This document shows positions 23,149 to 31,076 of a stretch of 50,777 nucleotides of DNA, in pieces (position 1 is the first letter of the stretch; every line of letters starts with the position of its first letter). The stretch spans positions 1-50,777 of the forward strand of contig JAJSLI010000157.1 of assembly GCA_021272315.1 (NCBI GenBank), read 5' to 3'. The notes under the pieces are model-generated. The model ran no database searches. It was not told the DNA's origin and was given only the letters and a program-made list of their open reading frames with translations. The stretch comes from Methylacidiphilales bacterium. Its GTDB lineage: Bacteria; Verrucomicrobiota; Verrucomicrobiia; Methylacidiphilales; UBA1321. Both the position numbers and the translations under genes were made by a program.

Positions 23149-23430
23149 GTGATCCAGAGTTTCCGGTGTGACGAAACGAGGGAAGTTTTTGAGGGTGTCC
23201 GGCCCCGGCGTCTCCCCGGCAACTTGCTGGCCGTCATGCAAAGGAAATTGAAGATGTTGGATGCGGCGGTGAAATTAGAAGAGTTGCGCGTGCCTCCCGG
23301 CAATCGCCTGGAGGCGCTGAAAGGCGGGCGCAGAGGACAGCACAGCATCCGGGTCAACGACCAGTGCCGGGTCTGCTTCCGCTGGCAGACGGACGGCCCG
23401 CATGACGTGGCGATAGTCGATTACCATTAA
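23149..23430 (+). CDS. higB: HigB-type toxin (RelE superfamily)
   Basis: A 93-residue protein of the HigB/RelE (host inhibition of growth) family. Diagnostic segments are MIQSFRCDETREVFEGVRPR, the central LEELRVPPGNRLEALKGGRR and the catalytic-core strand GQHSIRVNDQCRVCFRWQTD, then AIVDYH at the end. Family members cleave mRNA on the ribosome. GTG start at 23149. The antitoxin follows 17 bases downstream in toxin-first order, as is usual for higBA. Confidence 0.9.
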   Translation: MIQSFRCDETREVFEGVRPRRLPGNLLAVMQRKLKMLDAAVKLEELRVPPGNRLEALKGGRRGQHSIRVNDQCRVCFRWQTDGPHDVAIVDYH

Positions 23431-23447
23431 GAAGAGAAAGGTCGGCC

Positions 23448-23762
23448 ATGAAAAAAAATCTGCTTCCGTTAACCACTCCCGGCGAAGTCTTGAACGAGGA
23501 ATTTTTGATTCCCCTGGGGATTTCGCAGTACCGCCTGGCCAAAGACATCGGTATTTCGGCCCGGCGCATCAACGAGATCGTTCACGGAAATCGCGCCGTT
23601 ACCCCGAACACGGCGCTGCGCCTCGGCAAGTATTTCGGCGTCTCCGCCCAGTTCTGGCTGAACCTGCAAGCCCGGTATGACTTGCAGACGGCGGAGAGGT
23701 CCTCCGATTTTCTGGCGGACATTCAGCCGTACCGGGTGTTGCAAACGTCCTGCGCGGCTTAG
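23448..23762 (+). CDS. higA: HigA-type antitoxin, XRE/VapI family
   Basis: A 104-residue antitoxin with a helix-turn-helix typical of HigA/VapI: PGEVLNEEFLIPLGISQYRL, AKDIGISARRINEIVHGNRA, then TPNTALRLGKYFGVSAQFWL and NLQARYDLQTAE. It neutralises HigB and is expected to repress the promoter at 23115-23143. The ATG at 23448 is preceded by a weak GAAAGG. The module is compact and surrounded by unrelated genes, as expected for a mobile TA cassette. Confidence 0.92.
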   Translation: MKKNLLPLTTPGEVLNEEFLIPLGISQYRLAKDIGISARRINEIVHGNRAVTPNTALRLGKYFGVSAQFWLNLQARYDLQTAERSSDFLADIQPYRVLQTSCAA

Positions 23763-23790
23763 TTGTTGGGGTCTTGATTCGGGAATGAGG

Positions 23791-24177
23791 CTACCTCTTG
23801 ACGTCATTCTCCGTTACGACCTTCTTGATGTCTTTCAACAGGGCCAGCGAATATTCCATGATGCCGGCTTTGCGCTGGATCGATTGGGACGGATATTCCT
23901 GGAGGTTGTAGAGGTACTTTTCGACCCAGACCGTAAGCTGGTTTCTTAGCTCCGCCTTCAAGTCGGTCCAATCGGCCGCATTCCAATCCTTGACGTAAGA
24001 TCGTGCCAGGTTGAGGTCGAGCTTTACCGTTGGATCGAGGTGTGAGGCCGCCAATCCCGCGTCGATGCCAAGAATAAATTCATTTCGTCTGTGGAGCTGT
24101 TCCGGGGACATGGCCAACGTTACCATAATGTCCGGGAATGCAAAAGCGGACGGGTTTTGTTTTTTAAACCGTGTCAT
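23791..24177 (-). CDS. hypothetical protein, helical
   Basis: 128 residues, ATG 24177, with coherent coding composition (VKLDLNLARSYVKDWNAADW, LKAELRNQLTVWVEKYLYNL). It looks all-alpha, soluble and charged, with no signal peptide or membrane segment. It converges on higA with a 28-base gap. The next internal Met (MVTLAMSPEQLHRRNEF) would be an alternative start. No family recognised. Confidence 0.5.
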   Translation of the reverse strand: MTRFKKQNPSAFAFPDIMVTLAMSPEQLHRRNEFILGIDAGLAASHLDPTVKLDLNLARSYVKDWNAADWTDLKAELRNQLTVWVEKYLYNLQEYPSQSIQRKAGIMEYSLALLKDIKKVVTENDVKR

Positions 24178-24406
24178 TCCGAGCTTGTCGAGGAATCTCT
24201 CCTTATTTTGCTTCAGAAGAATCCAAAGAACAGAATGGTCAAAGATACTTCGACAATTCTTCGACAGCGCTTCGCTTGCTCAGAATGACGTTTTGCCAGC
24301 GGCGGTTTGACCGCCGGGAAAGGCTCGGGATGACAGAACACTAAACGATAATCAAATTGTACCACTGCCCGTTTTCGCGGGACATCCCCCCGGTTTCATT
24401 TTTAAG
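24178..24406. other. intergenic repeat-like sequence
   Basis: Contains the pair GTCATTCCGAGC (24173-24184) and GCTCAGAATGAC (about 24278-24289) with ACTTCGAC/TTCTTCGACAG words between, a loose long-stem inverted arrangement. A related word set (GATACTTCGATAGGCTCAGGATGAC) recurs at 27843-27867 before the GH88 gene. Similar interspersed repeats occur in many Bacteroidetes and Verrucomicrobia. No gene seen. Confidence 0.4.
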
Positions 24407-25180
24407 ATGGGCGCGATGTTCCAGCTTGATCTCGGTTTCTGGAAGAGGGACCCGGCGCGCGTAACGACGCCGCGGGCGCAGCCAACCGAGCCGGAACCGA
24501 ACGAGCCGCTGCCGTGGAAGCACGGGATCACCGTGCAGGTGGCGCGGCAGCCGAGGGCGCGGAGGTATCTATTGCGGTGGCAGGCCGACGGCACGGCCCG
24601 GCTGGTGATTCCCCGGCGCGGTTCGCGGGCCGAGGCGCTGCGTTTCCTGGAACGGAGCGAGGCGTGGCTGCTGCGGCAGCGGGCCCGCTGGCAGGCGCGC
24701 AGTCCGGCCCGGTTGCCGTGGACGGACGGCACGCGGTTCCTGTTTCGCGGCGAGGTGGCGCTTTTGCGGGTGGAGGCCGGACCTGCGGGGGTGGTGCTCC
24801 GCTTTGCCGACCAGGCGTTGCGTCTGGCCCACGCGCGTCCCGATTATCGCGCGACGGTGCACGATCATCTGCGCCGCCTGGCCGCGCGGGAGTTGCCGCC
24901 GAGGACGTCCCAACTGGCCCGGGAGCATGAAATCGAGGTGAACCGGGTGACGGTGCGGGCGCAGAAGACGCGCTGGGGTTCGTGCTCGGCGCGGGGGACG
25001 ATTTCCCTGAACTGGCGGATCATCCAGGCGCCGACGTGGGTGCGGGATTATCTCATCATCCACGAGCTGATGCACCGGCGGCAGATGAACCATTCGGCGC
25101 GCTACTGGAAACTGGTGGCGGAGGCCTTTCCCGATTATCGCGCGGCGGAGCAGTGGCTGCGGAAGCATCGGATCGAGTAA
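24407..25180 (+). CDS. YgjP-like (SprT-type) zinc metallopeptidase domain protein
   Basis: 257 residues, DUF45/YgjP-like. The zinc site is HELMH (219-223) with NHS (228-230) in the family pattern HELxHxxxxNHSxxFW, here HELMHRRQMNHSARYW. The preceding TRWGSCSARGTISLNWRIIQ (189-208) is the other family hallmark. The N-terminal ~100 residues are basic and Arg-rich (VARQPRARRYLLRWQADGTA), a strand-rich domain seen in the family. Cytosolic. Proteolytic activity is presumed from the zincin motif, and the cellular role is unknown. The stop codon overlaps the operator-like palindrome at 25179-25192. Confidence 0.85.
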   Translation: MGAMFQLDLGFWKRDPARVTTPRAQPTEPEPNEPLPWKHGITVQVARQPRARRYLLRWQADGTARLVIPRRGSRAEALRFLERSEAWLLRQRARWQARSPARLPWTDGTRFLFRGEVALLRVEAGPAGVVLRFADQALRLAHARPDYRATVHDHLRRLAARELPPRTSQLAREHEIEVNRVTVRAQKTRWGSCSARGTISLNWRIIQAPTWVRDYLIIHELMHRRQMNHSARYWKLVAEAFPDYRAAEQWLRKHRIE

Positions 25181-25192
25181 TTGTATACAATT
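25179..25192. promoter_or_regulatory. 14-bp perfect palindrome, candidate FadR/GntR-type operator
   Basis: AATTGTATACAATT is a perfect palindrome, 120 bases before kdgK. The TTGTATACAA core matches the general GT-n-AC symmetry of FadR-subfamily GntR regulators that commonly control uronate and KDG pathways. A possible -10, TATAGT (25250-25255), lies downstream. No cognate regulator gene is in the window. Confidence 0.5.
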
Positions 25193-25312
25193 CCGCTCAT
25201 ACCCGCGGCAAAATTAAAAACACATTCGACGACGAACGGACTTTTGCCGTATAGTTGACGCTCGGCTCCTGGCGTTAACCTTGGGCTTCAAATTCTTTGA
25301 AAGGGAATAAAA

Positions 25313-26332
25313 ATGAAAGCGGTTACTTTTGGTGAAGTGATGTTGCGGCTGGCCTCTCCCGGCCACCTGCGCCTGTCGCAAACTTCGGTCTTGGAAATGA
25401 CCTTTGGCGGCGGTGAAGCGAACGTGGCGGTCTCGCTGGCCCTGCTGGGCGATGAAGCGGCGTTTGTCACCCGCCTGCCGAAGAACGACGTGGCCGAGGC
25501 GTGCGTGCAAAGACTGCGCGGCCTGGGCGTGGACACGCGCTCGATCCTGCGCGGTGGCGAGCGGATCGGCATTTATTTTCTCGAGTCAGGCGCCTCGCAG
25601 CGGGCCTCGACGGTGACCTACGACCGCGCGCACAGCGCGATCTCGGGGATCAGTCCCGCCGACCTGAAATGGGAAACGATCCTCCAGGGGGCCGACTGGT
25701 TCCATTTCACCGGCATCACCCCGGCGCTGTCCGACCCGGCGGCGCAGGCGGCGCTGGAAGGCGCGCGCGCGGCTAAAAAGCTCGGGATGACGGTGAGCTG
25801 CGACCTCAATTTCCGCAAGAAGCTTTGGTCGCGGGAAAAAGCCGGGCAGGTGATGGGCGTGCTGATGGAGCACGTCGACATCTGCATCGCCAACGAAGAG
25901 GACGCCGAGATGGTTTTCGGGATCAAGGCCTCGGGCACGGAAGTGACCTCGGGCAAGATCGACCACGGGCGTTACGTCGAGGTGGCCACAAAACTGACCG
26001 AGCGGTTCAAGTTCAAGGGCGTGGCGATCACGCTGCGCGAGAGTTTTTCCGCCTCGCACAACGGATGGTCCGGCCTTTATTTTACCGGCGGCAAGGCCCA
26101 CTTCAGCCGGCGTTACGACGTGCAGATCGTCGACCGGGTCGGCGGCGGTGATTCGTTCGCGGCGGGACTGATTTACGCGCTGGGCAAGAAGAAGGGGCCG
26201 CAGGAGGCGATCGAGTTCGCCGCGGCGGCGAGCTGCCTGAAGCATTCGATCAGCGGCGACTTCAACCTGATCAAACTTTCCGAAGTCGAGGGTCTCCTCG
26301 GTGGCGACGGCTCGGGCCGGGTGCAGCGCTAA
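25313..26332 (+). CDS. kdgK: 2-keto-3-deoxygluconate kinase (PfkB family)
   Basis: Phosphorylates 2-keto-3-deoxy-D-gluconate to KDPG in uronate breakdown. 339 residues of ribokinase fold: MKAVTFGEVMLRLASPGHLR with LEMTFGGGEANVAVSLALLG (the N-terminal PfkB signature and substrate lid), NFRKKLWS, and the C-terminal anion-hole/catalytic Asp motif DRVGGGDSFAAGLIYALG at about 274-291. The KDG assignment rests on the GEVMLRLxxPGxxRLxQ opening typical of KdgK and on the KDPG aldolase gene 21 bases downstream. SD AAGGGA precedes ATG 25313. First gene of a five-gene operon-like block. Confidence 0.88.
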   Translation: MKAVTFGEVMLRLASPGHLRLSQTSVLEMTFGGGEANVAVSLALLGDEAAFVTRLPKNDVAEACVQRLRGLGVDTRSILRGGERIGIYFLESGASQRASTVTYDRAHSAISGISPADLKWETILQGADWFHFTGITPALSDPAAQAALEGARAAKKLGMTVSCDLNFRKKLWSREKAGQVMGVLMEHVDICIANEEDAEMVFGIKASGTEVTSGKIDHGRYVEVATKLTERFKFKGVAITLRESFSASHNGWSGLYFTGGKAHFSRRYDVQIVDRVGGGDSFAAGLIYALGKKKGPQEAIEFAAAASCLKHSISGDFNLIKLSEVEGLLGGDGSGRVQR

Positions 26333-26353
26333 GGCCGCCGGCCCGCAACGATT

Positions 26354-27001
26354 ATGAAAAAAGACCAAATTATCGAGGGGCTGCTGACTCCGGGCGTCGT
26401 GGCCATCATCCGCGCGGACAACTCGGAACAACTGATCGACGCGAGCCGCGCGCTGATCGCCGGGGGCATCTCGGGCATCGAGGTGACGATGACGACGCCA
26501 AACGCGCTGAAGGTCATCGCCGACGTGCGGCAGGTTTTCGGCGACAAGGTGCTGGTGGGCGTGGGCAGCGTGCTCGACGCCAAAACCGCCGAGGCGGCCG
26601 TAGCGGCAGGCGCGGAATTCGTGGTCACGCCGGTGCAGAGGCCGGACGTGATCGCCTGGTGCAACCGGGTGGGCAAGCCGGTCTTCGCCGGTTCCTACAC
26701 GCCGACCGAGGCGCAGGTGGCGACGGAACTCGGCGCCGATTTCGTGAAGATTTTCCCGGCGGACGGCCTCGGGCCGAATTACATCCGCGCGATCCGCGGG
26801 CCGCTGCCGCACCTGAAAATCGTGCCGACCGGCGGCGTCGACGTGAACACGGCGGGCGATTTCATCAAGGCGGGCTGCGTGGCCGTGGCGGCGGGGAGCA
26901 GCTTGGTGAGCAAGGAAATTCTTAAGAACCGCGACTGGAAGAAGCTGACCGATCTCGCGTCGCAATTCCTCGCGGCGGTCGCCAAGGCGCGGGGAAAGTA
27001 A
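26354..27001 (+). CDS. eda: 2-keto-3-deoxy-6-phosphogluconate (KDPG/KHG) aldolase
   Basis: Class I aldolase splitting KDPG to pyruvate and glyceraldehyde-3-phosphate. 215 residues, TIM barrel: VVAIIRADNSEQLIDASRAL, the general-acid Glu in GGISGIEVTMTTPNAL, VGVGSVLDAKTAEAAVAAGA, the Schiff-base Lys in ADFVKIFPADGLGPNYIRAI and PTGGVDVNTAGDFIKAG. Its TAA shares one base with the next gene's ATG (TAATG), so the two are translationally coupled. Together with kdgK it gives the last two steps from KDG to central metabolism. Confidence 0.93.
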   Translation: MKKDQIIEGLLTPGVVAIIRADNSEQLIDASRALIAGGISGIEVTMTTPNALKVIADVRQVFGDKVLVGVGSVLDAKTAEAAVAAGAEFVVTPVQRPDVIAWCNRVGKPVFAGSYTPTEAQVATELGADFVKIFPADGLGPNYIRAIRGPLPHLKIVPTGGVDVNTAGDFIKAGCVAVAAGSSLVSKEILKNRDWKKLTDLASQFLAAVAKARGK

Positions 27002-27798
27002 TGGCTTCGTCCCCGCCGCCCGTCGTTCTCGTTACCGGCTCGTCTCGCGGGCTGGGCCGGGGCGTGGCCGAAACGCTGGCATCAGCCGGTTTTTCCGTGG
27101 CGATCCATTACGCGAGCAACAAGGAAGCGGCCGAGGCCACGGCCGCCGCCTGCAAAAAACTGGCGCCGAATCCGGAACAGAAATTCGCCGTGGTGGGCGG
27201 CAATATCGGCGCGGCGGCGGACCGCCGGAGGCTCTTCGACGAGACGCTCGCGGCCTACGGCCATCTTGACGCGCTGGTGAACAACGCGGGCGTGGCGCCC
27301 CGCATTCGCGCCGACATCACCGAGGCGACGGAGGAGATTTTCGACGAGGTGATCGGGATCAACCTGAAGGGTCCTTATTTTCTCTCGCAGCTCGCGGCGC
27401 GTTACTGGCTGGCGAATCCGGGCAAGTCGCGCCTGGCCGGCGGGTACAAGCTGCTTTTCGTCACGTCGGTCTCGGCCAACACGGCCTCGGTCAACCGCGG
27501 CGAATATTGCATCTCGAAGGCGGGGCTTGGCATGGCGGTCCAGTTATGGGCGGTGCGCCTGGCCGACGCGGGCGTGCAGGTGCTGGAACTGCGCCCCGGC
27601 ATCATGGCGACCGACATGACGGCCGGCGTAAAGGAAAAGTACGACAAGCTCCTGGCCGAAGGAATCGTGCCGCAGAAGCGGTGGGGCTCGCCGCAGGACG
27701 TCGGCCTCGCGGCCAAGGCGATCCTTGAGGGCCACTTCCCTTTCTCGACCGGCGACGTGATTAATATCGACGGAGGATTTCACCTGCGGAGGCTGTAG
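27001..27798 (+). CDS. SDR-family oxidoreductase (possible KduD-like)
   Basis: 265 residues of the classical short-chain dehydrogenase fold: cofactor motif VTGSSRGLGRGVAETL near the N-terminus, NNAGVAPR, catalytic Ser in LLFVTSVSANT and YCISKAGL (Tyr-x3-Lys), and C-terminal GDVINIDGGFHLRRL. Its place after kdgK and eda suggests reduction of 2,5-diketo-3-deoxygluconate to KDG (KduD role) or another uronate-derived ketone, but sequence alone supports only SDR; automated tools would likely call it 3-oxoacyl-ACP reductase. Start ATG overlaps the eda stop. Confidence 0.82.
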   Translation: MASSPPPVVLVTGSSRGLGRGVAETLASAGFSVAIHYASNKEAAEATAAACKKLAPNPEQKFAVVGGNIGAAADRRRLFDETLAAYGHLDALVNNAGVAPRIRADITEATEEIFDEVIGINLKGPYFLSQLAARYWLANPGKSRLAGGYKLLFVTSVSANTASVNRGEYCISKAGLGMAVQLWAVRLADAGVQVLELRPGIMATDMTAGVKEKYDKLLAEGIVPQKRWGSPQDVGLAAKAILEGHFPFSTGDVINIDGGFHLRRL

Positions 27799-27884
27799 AA
27801 CTCTTATCCCAAGCAGCCATGAGAGGAGGAGCCCCTGGTTGGAGATACTTCGATAGGCTCAGGATGACTCAATTTTAAAATTTT

Positions 27885-29273
27885 ATGATCCAGATTAACC
27901 ACGATCTCACCCCCGCCTCGCTGCAACCGGATATCGACCGGCTTTTCGCCGTCTCGGGCAAAAAAATCCATCGCCTGCAAAATCGTTGGAACCCGGCGCG
28001 CGGCACGCCCGTCTTCACGGTGAAGGGCGAATACACCTCGCGCGGCTGGACCGAGTGGACGCAGGGCTTCCAGTTTGGCGGGGCCATTTTCCAATACGAG
28101 GTGACCGGCGACGAGGCGTTCCTCGACATCGGGCGGCGCAACACGGTCGACCTGATGGGGTCGCACGTCACGCACATGGGCGTGCACGACCACGGCTTCA
28201 ACAACATCAGCACCTACGGCAATCTCCTGCGCCTGATGAGCCGGGGACGGATCCCCTTCAACGCGTGGGAAAAGAATTTTTACGAACTGGCGCTGAAGGC
28301 CTCGGGCGCGGTGCAGGCGGCGCGCTGGACACAGCTCAATCCCGAGCTCGGTTACATTTACTCGTTCAACGGGCCTCATTCGCTTTTCGCCGACACGATC
28401 CGCTCGTTGCGCGCGCTGGCGGTGGGCCACCGGCTTCGCCACCGGCTGATGGGCGAGATGGACCGCCCGATTTCCCTGCTCGAGCGGTTGTTGCAGCACG
28501 CCGAGACAACCGCCCGCTTCGCCGTCTATTACGGCGAGGGCCGCGACACGTACGACATCCGCGGGCGCACGGCGCATGAGTCGATCTTCAACGTGAAGGA
28601 CGGCGCCTACCGGTGCCCGAACAGCCAACAGGGCTACTCGCCCTTCACGACCTGGACGCGCGGGCTGGCCTGGGTCCTCTGCGGGTACGCGGAGGAACTC
28701 GAATACCTCGAGACCCTGCCGGAGAGCGAACTGGCGCCCTACGGCGGTGCTGGAAAATGGATCGCGCGTTTTCGCGGCGTGGCCGAGGCGGTCGCTGATT
28801 TCTACCTGCAATACACCCCGGTCGACGGCGTACCCTACTGGGACACCGGCGCGCCGGGCCTGGTGCATCTCGGCGATTACCTGAACCGGCCCGCCGAGCC
28901 TTACAATGAACACGAACCGGTCGACAGCAGCGCCGCGGCCATCGCCGCCCAGGGCCTGCTGCGGCTTGGAAGCTATCTCAAGCGCAATCTCGAGGGTGGG
29001 AAAGGTGCGCGCTATTACCAGGCGGGATTGACGGTGGCGCAGACGCTTTTCCGCGAGCCCTATCTCTCGACCGATCCGAACCACGAGGGGCTGCTGCTCC
29101 ACTCGGTCTACCATCGCCCGAACGGTTGGGACTACGTGCCGCCGGGGCGAAAGGTACCGTGCGGCGAAGCCTCGATGTGGGGCGATTATCACGCGCGGGA
29201 ATTGGCCGTCCTGCTTTACGGCGCCGCGAAGGGCGCCGGCGAAGCCCGCTTTTTTGATATTTTCTTCGAGTAA
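27885..29273 (+). CDS. glycoside hydrolase family 88-like (unsaturated glucuronyl hydrolase)
   Basis: 462 residues, no signal peptide, so cytosolic. The (alpha/alpha)6-barrel features of GH88 are visible: SRGWTEWTQGFQFGGAIFQY, VHDHGFNNISTYGNL, YSPFTTWTRGLAWVLCGYAE, the GVPYWDTGAPG loop, VDSSAAAIAAQGLLRLGSYL and the end motif GEASMWGDYHARELAVLLYG. GH88 enzymes hydrate the 4,5-double bond of lyase products, releasing 4-deoxy-L-threo-hex-5-ulose-uronate, which feeds KDG. That matches the kdgK-eda-SDR genes just upstream (87-base gap). ATG 27885. The exact linkage specificity is not readable. Confidence 0.8.
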   Translation: MIQINHDLTPASLQPDIDRLFAVSGKKIHRLQNRWNPARGTPVFTVKGEYTSRGWTEWTQGFQFGGAIFQYEVTGDEAFLDIGRRNTVDLMGSHVTHMGVHDHGFNNISTYGNLLRLMSRGRIPFNAWEKNFYELALKASGAVQAARWTQLNPELGYIYSFNGPHSLFADTIRSLRALAVGHRLRHRLMGEMDRPISLLERLLQHAETTARFAVYYGEGRDTYDIRGRTAHESIFNVKDGAYRCPNSQQGYSPFTTWTRGLAWVLCGYAEELEYLETLPESELAPYGGAGKWIARFRGVAEAVADFYLQYTPVDGVPYWDTGAPGLVHLGDYLNRPAEPYNEHEPVDSSAAAIAAQGLLRLGSYLKRNLEGGKGARYYQAGLTVAQTLFREPYLSTDPNHEGLLLHSVYHRPNGWDYVPPGRKVPCGEASMWGDYHARELAVLLYGAAKGAGEARFFDIFFE

Positions 29274-29296
29274 TTTGAACTTAAACTGACCTTCCC

Positions 29297-30772
29297 ATGT
29301 CCACTCCCTTCAAACTTGTCCGCGTTCCGTCACTCAAAACCGTCGCCGATTTCCGCGCGCACATCAAAAGTCTCGGCCTCGATCTCGGGCTCGACGACGA
29401 GATCCTCCAGGGCGACGCCTCGCCGCTCCGGCGCAAGGCGGTGTGGAACGGGCGCACCATCGGTAATCGCTGGGCCGTCCACCCGATGGAGGGATGGGAC
29501 GGCACCGTGAGCGGCGGCGTAACCGAGCCGATGCTCCGGCGCTGGAAGCGGTTCGGCGAAAGCGGCGCGAAACTGATCTGGGGCGGGGAGGCGATGGCCG
29601 TGCGCCATGACGGCCGCGCCAACATGAACCAGTTGATCATCAACGAGGCGAACAAGGCCGGCATCGCCGAACTGCGCGAGACGCTCCTCGCCGCGCACAA
29701 GGAAAAATATGGTTCCACGGATGACCTCGTCATCGGTTTTCAACTCACCCACTCGGGCCGCTTCTGCCGACCCAACGACAAAAAGCGGTGGGAATCGCGC
29801 ATCGCCTACCGGCACCCGATCCTCGACGCAAAATTCAACGTGACCAGCGACAGCCAGATCTTTACCGACGACGAGTTGAAGCGCCTGGTCGACGATTATG
29901 TCGCCGCGGCCCGGATCGCCGCCGAGATCGGCGCCGATTTCGTCGATATCAAGCATTGTCACGGCTACCTTCTTCACGAATTTCTCAGCGCCCACACGCG
30001 GCCCGGGCCGTACGGCGGCTCGTTCGAAAACCGGACGCGCCTCATGCGCGAAATCATGGCGGGCATCCGTGCGGCGGTGCCGAAACTCGGCCTCGGCGTG
30101 CGCCTGAGCGCGTTCGACCTGATCCCGTTCAAGCCCAACCCGGAACAATCGCAGCCGGGCAAGCCGGGTCCCGGCATGCCGGAGGATTTTTCGAACCTGC
30201 TGCCCTACCGGTACGCTTTCGGCGTGAATCCTCAAAATCCGCTTGAATACGATTTGACCGAGCCGAAGCTTTTTCTCCAGTTGCTCGCCGATCTCGGCAT
30301 CAATCTTGTCAATCTCTCCGCGGGCAGCCCCTACTACAATCCGCACATCCAGCGGCCGGCGGCCTACCCTCCCTCCGACGGCTACCAGCCGCACGAGGAC
30401 CCGCTCATCTCGGTCGTGCGCCAGATCAAGGTGGTGGCGGAACTGAAGGCCGCGTTCCCGAATCTGCTGCTCGTCGGCACAGGCTATTCCTATCTGCAGG
30501 AATATCTGCCCCATGCCGCGCAATATTATCTCCGCAACGGCCACGTCGATTTCGTCGGACTGGGCCGGATGGTGCTCTCCTATCCGCACATTCTGGCCGA
30601 TGCAACCTCCGTCGGCAAATTGCTGGAACCCAAGTTGATCTGCCGCACCTTCAGCGATTGCACCACCGCGCCGCGCAACGGGCTCCGTTCGGGCTGCTAT
30701 CCACTCGACGATTATTACAAGACTTTCGAGGACGCGCCCCGTTTGAAAGAAATCAAAAGCGGCAAGGCATAG
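29297..30772 (+). CDS. NADH:flavin oxidoreductase (Old Yellow Enzyme family)
   Basis: 491 residues. FMN-dependent TIM barrel with OYE signatures: [45 protein letters not shown] (substrate-binding His pair), [20 protein letters not shown] and VGTGYSYLQ. It is longer than a minimal OYE because of an N-terminal extension of ~50 residues and an insertion around [20 protein letters not shown], and it lacks the C-terminal FAD/NAD domain of dienoyl-CoA reductase types. It follows the GH88 gene by 23 bases in the same block, so a role on an enone or unsaturated sugar acid is plausible but unproven. Confidence 0.85.
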   Translation: MSTPFKLVRVPSLKTVADFRAHIKSLGLDLGLDDEILQGDASPLRRKAVWNGRTIGNRWAVHPMEGWDGTVSGGVTEPMLRRWKRFGESGAKLIWGGEAMAVRHDGRANMNQLIINEANKAGIAELRETLLAAHKEKYGSTDDLVIGFQLTHSGRFCRPNDKKRWESRIAYRHPILDAKFNVTSDSQIFTDDELKRLVDDYVAAARIAAEIGADFVDIKHCHGYLLHEFLSAHTRPGPYGGSFENRTRLMREIMAGIRAAVPKLGLGVRLSAFDLIPFKPNPEQSQPGKPGPGMPEDFSNLLPYRYAFGVNPQNPLEYDLTEPKLFLQLLADLGINLVNLSAGSPYYNPHIQRPAAYPPSDGYQPHEDPLISVVRQIKVVAELKAAFPNLLLVGTGYSYLQEYLPHAAQYYLRNGHVDFVGLGRMVLSYPHILADATSVGKLLEPKLICRTFSDCTTAPRNGLRSGCYPLDDYYKTFEDAPRLKEIKSGKA

Positions 30773-31076
30773 CCGGAATACCCTTCGTCACCTGATTGTC
30801 GCATTATGCCACAGTCCGGAATCGGGCGGAGATTGCGGGTCGGAGTGTTTGCGCCGCCGAAGGCTGGGCTGCTTAAGCCCCATTCTAAAGACGACAAGAT
30901 TGACCCTCGCAAGTTTGCATCGCTAACATGGAAGGCATGTCAACCGGCGTACCGGACTATCCCCAAGGGATAATCGTTGCCGTTGCGTCAGCTTGGAAAT
31001 TCCCGTGACCGATGTTTTACCGGCGCGGCGCTCCCGTTACGGCCTGCCTCTTTAACCCCAACTCTCCCTTAATCCC
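30773..31076 (+). promoter_or_regulatory. intergenic region upstream of the rhamnose block, weak promoter candidate
   Basis: 304 bases between the OYE gene and the isomerase gene. A possible sigma70 pair is TTGACC (30900-30905) with TAACAT (30924-30929), 18 bases apart; the following ~148-base leader has no obvious structure. The GC-rich part 30790-30880 has no ORF of merit. A break in operon structure here is likely, since gaps elsewhere in the island are much shorter. Confidence 0.3.
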
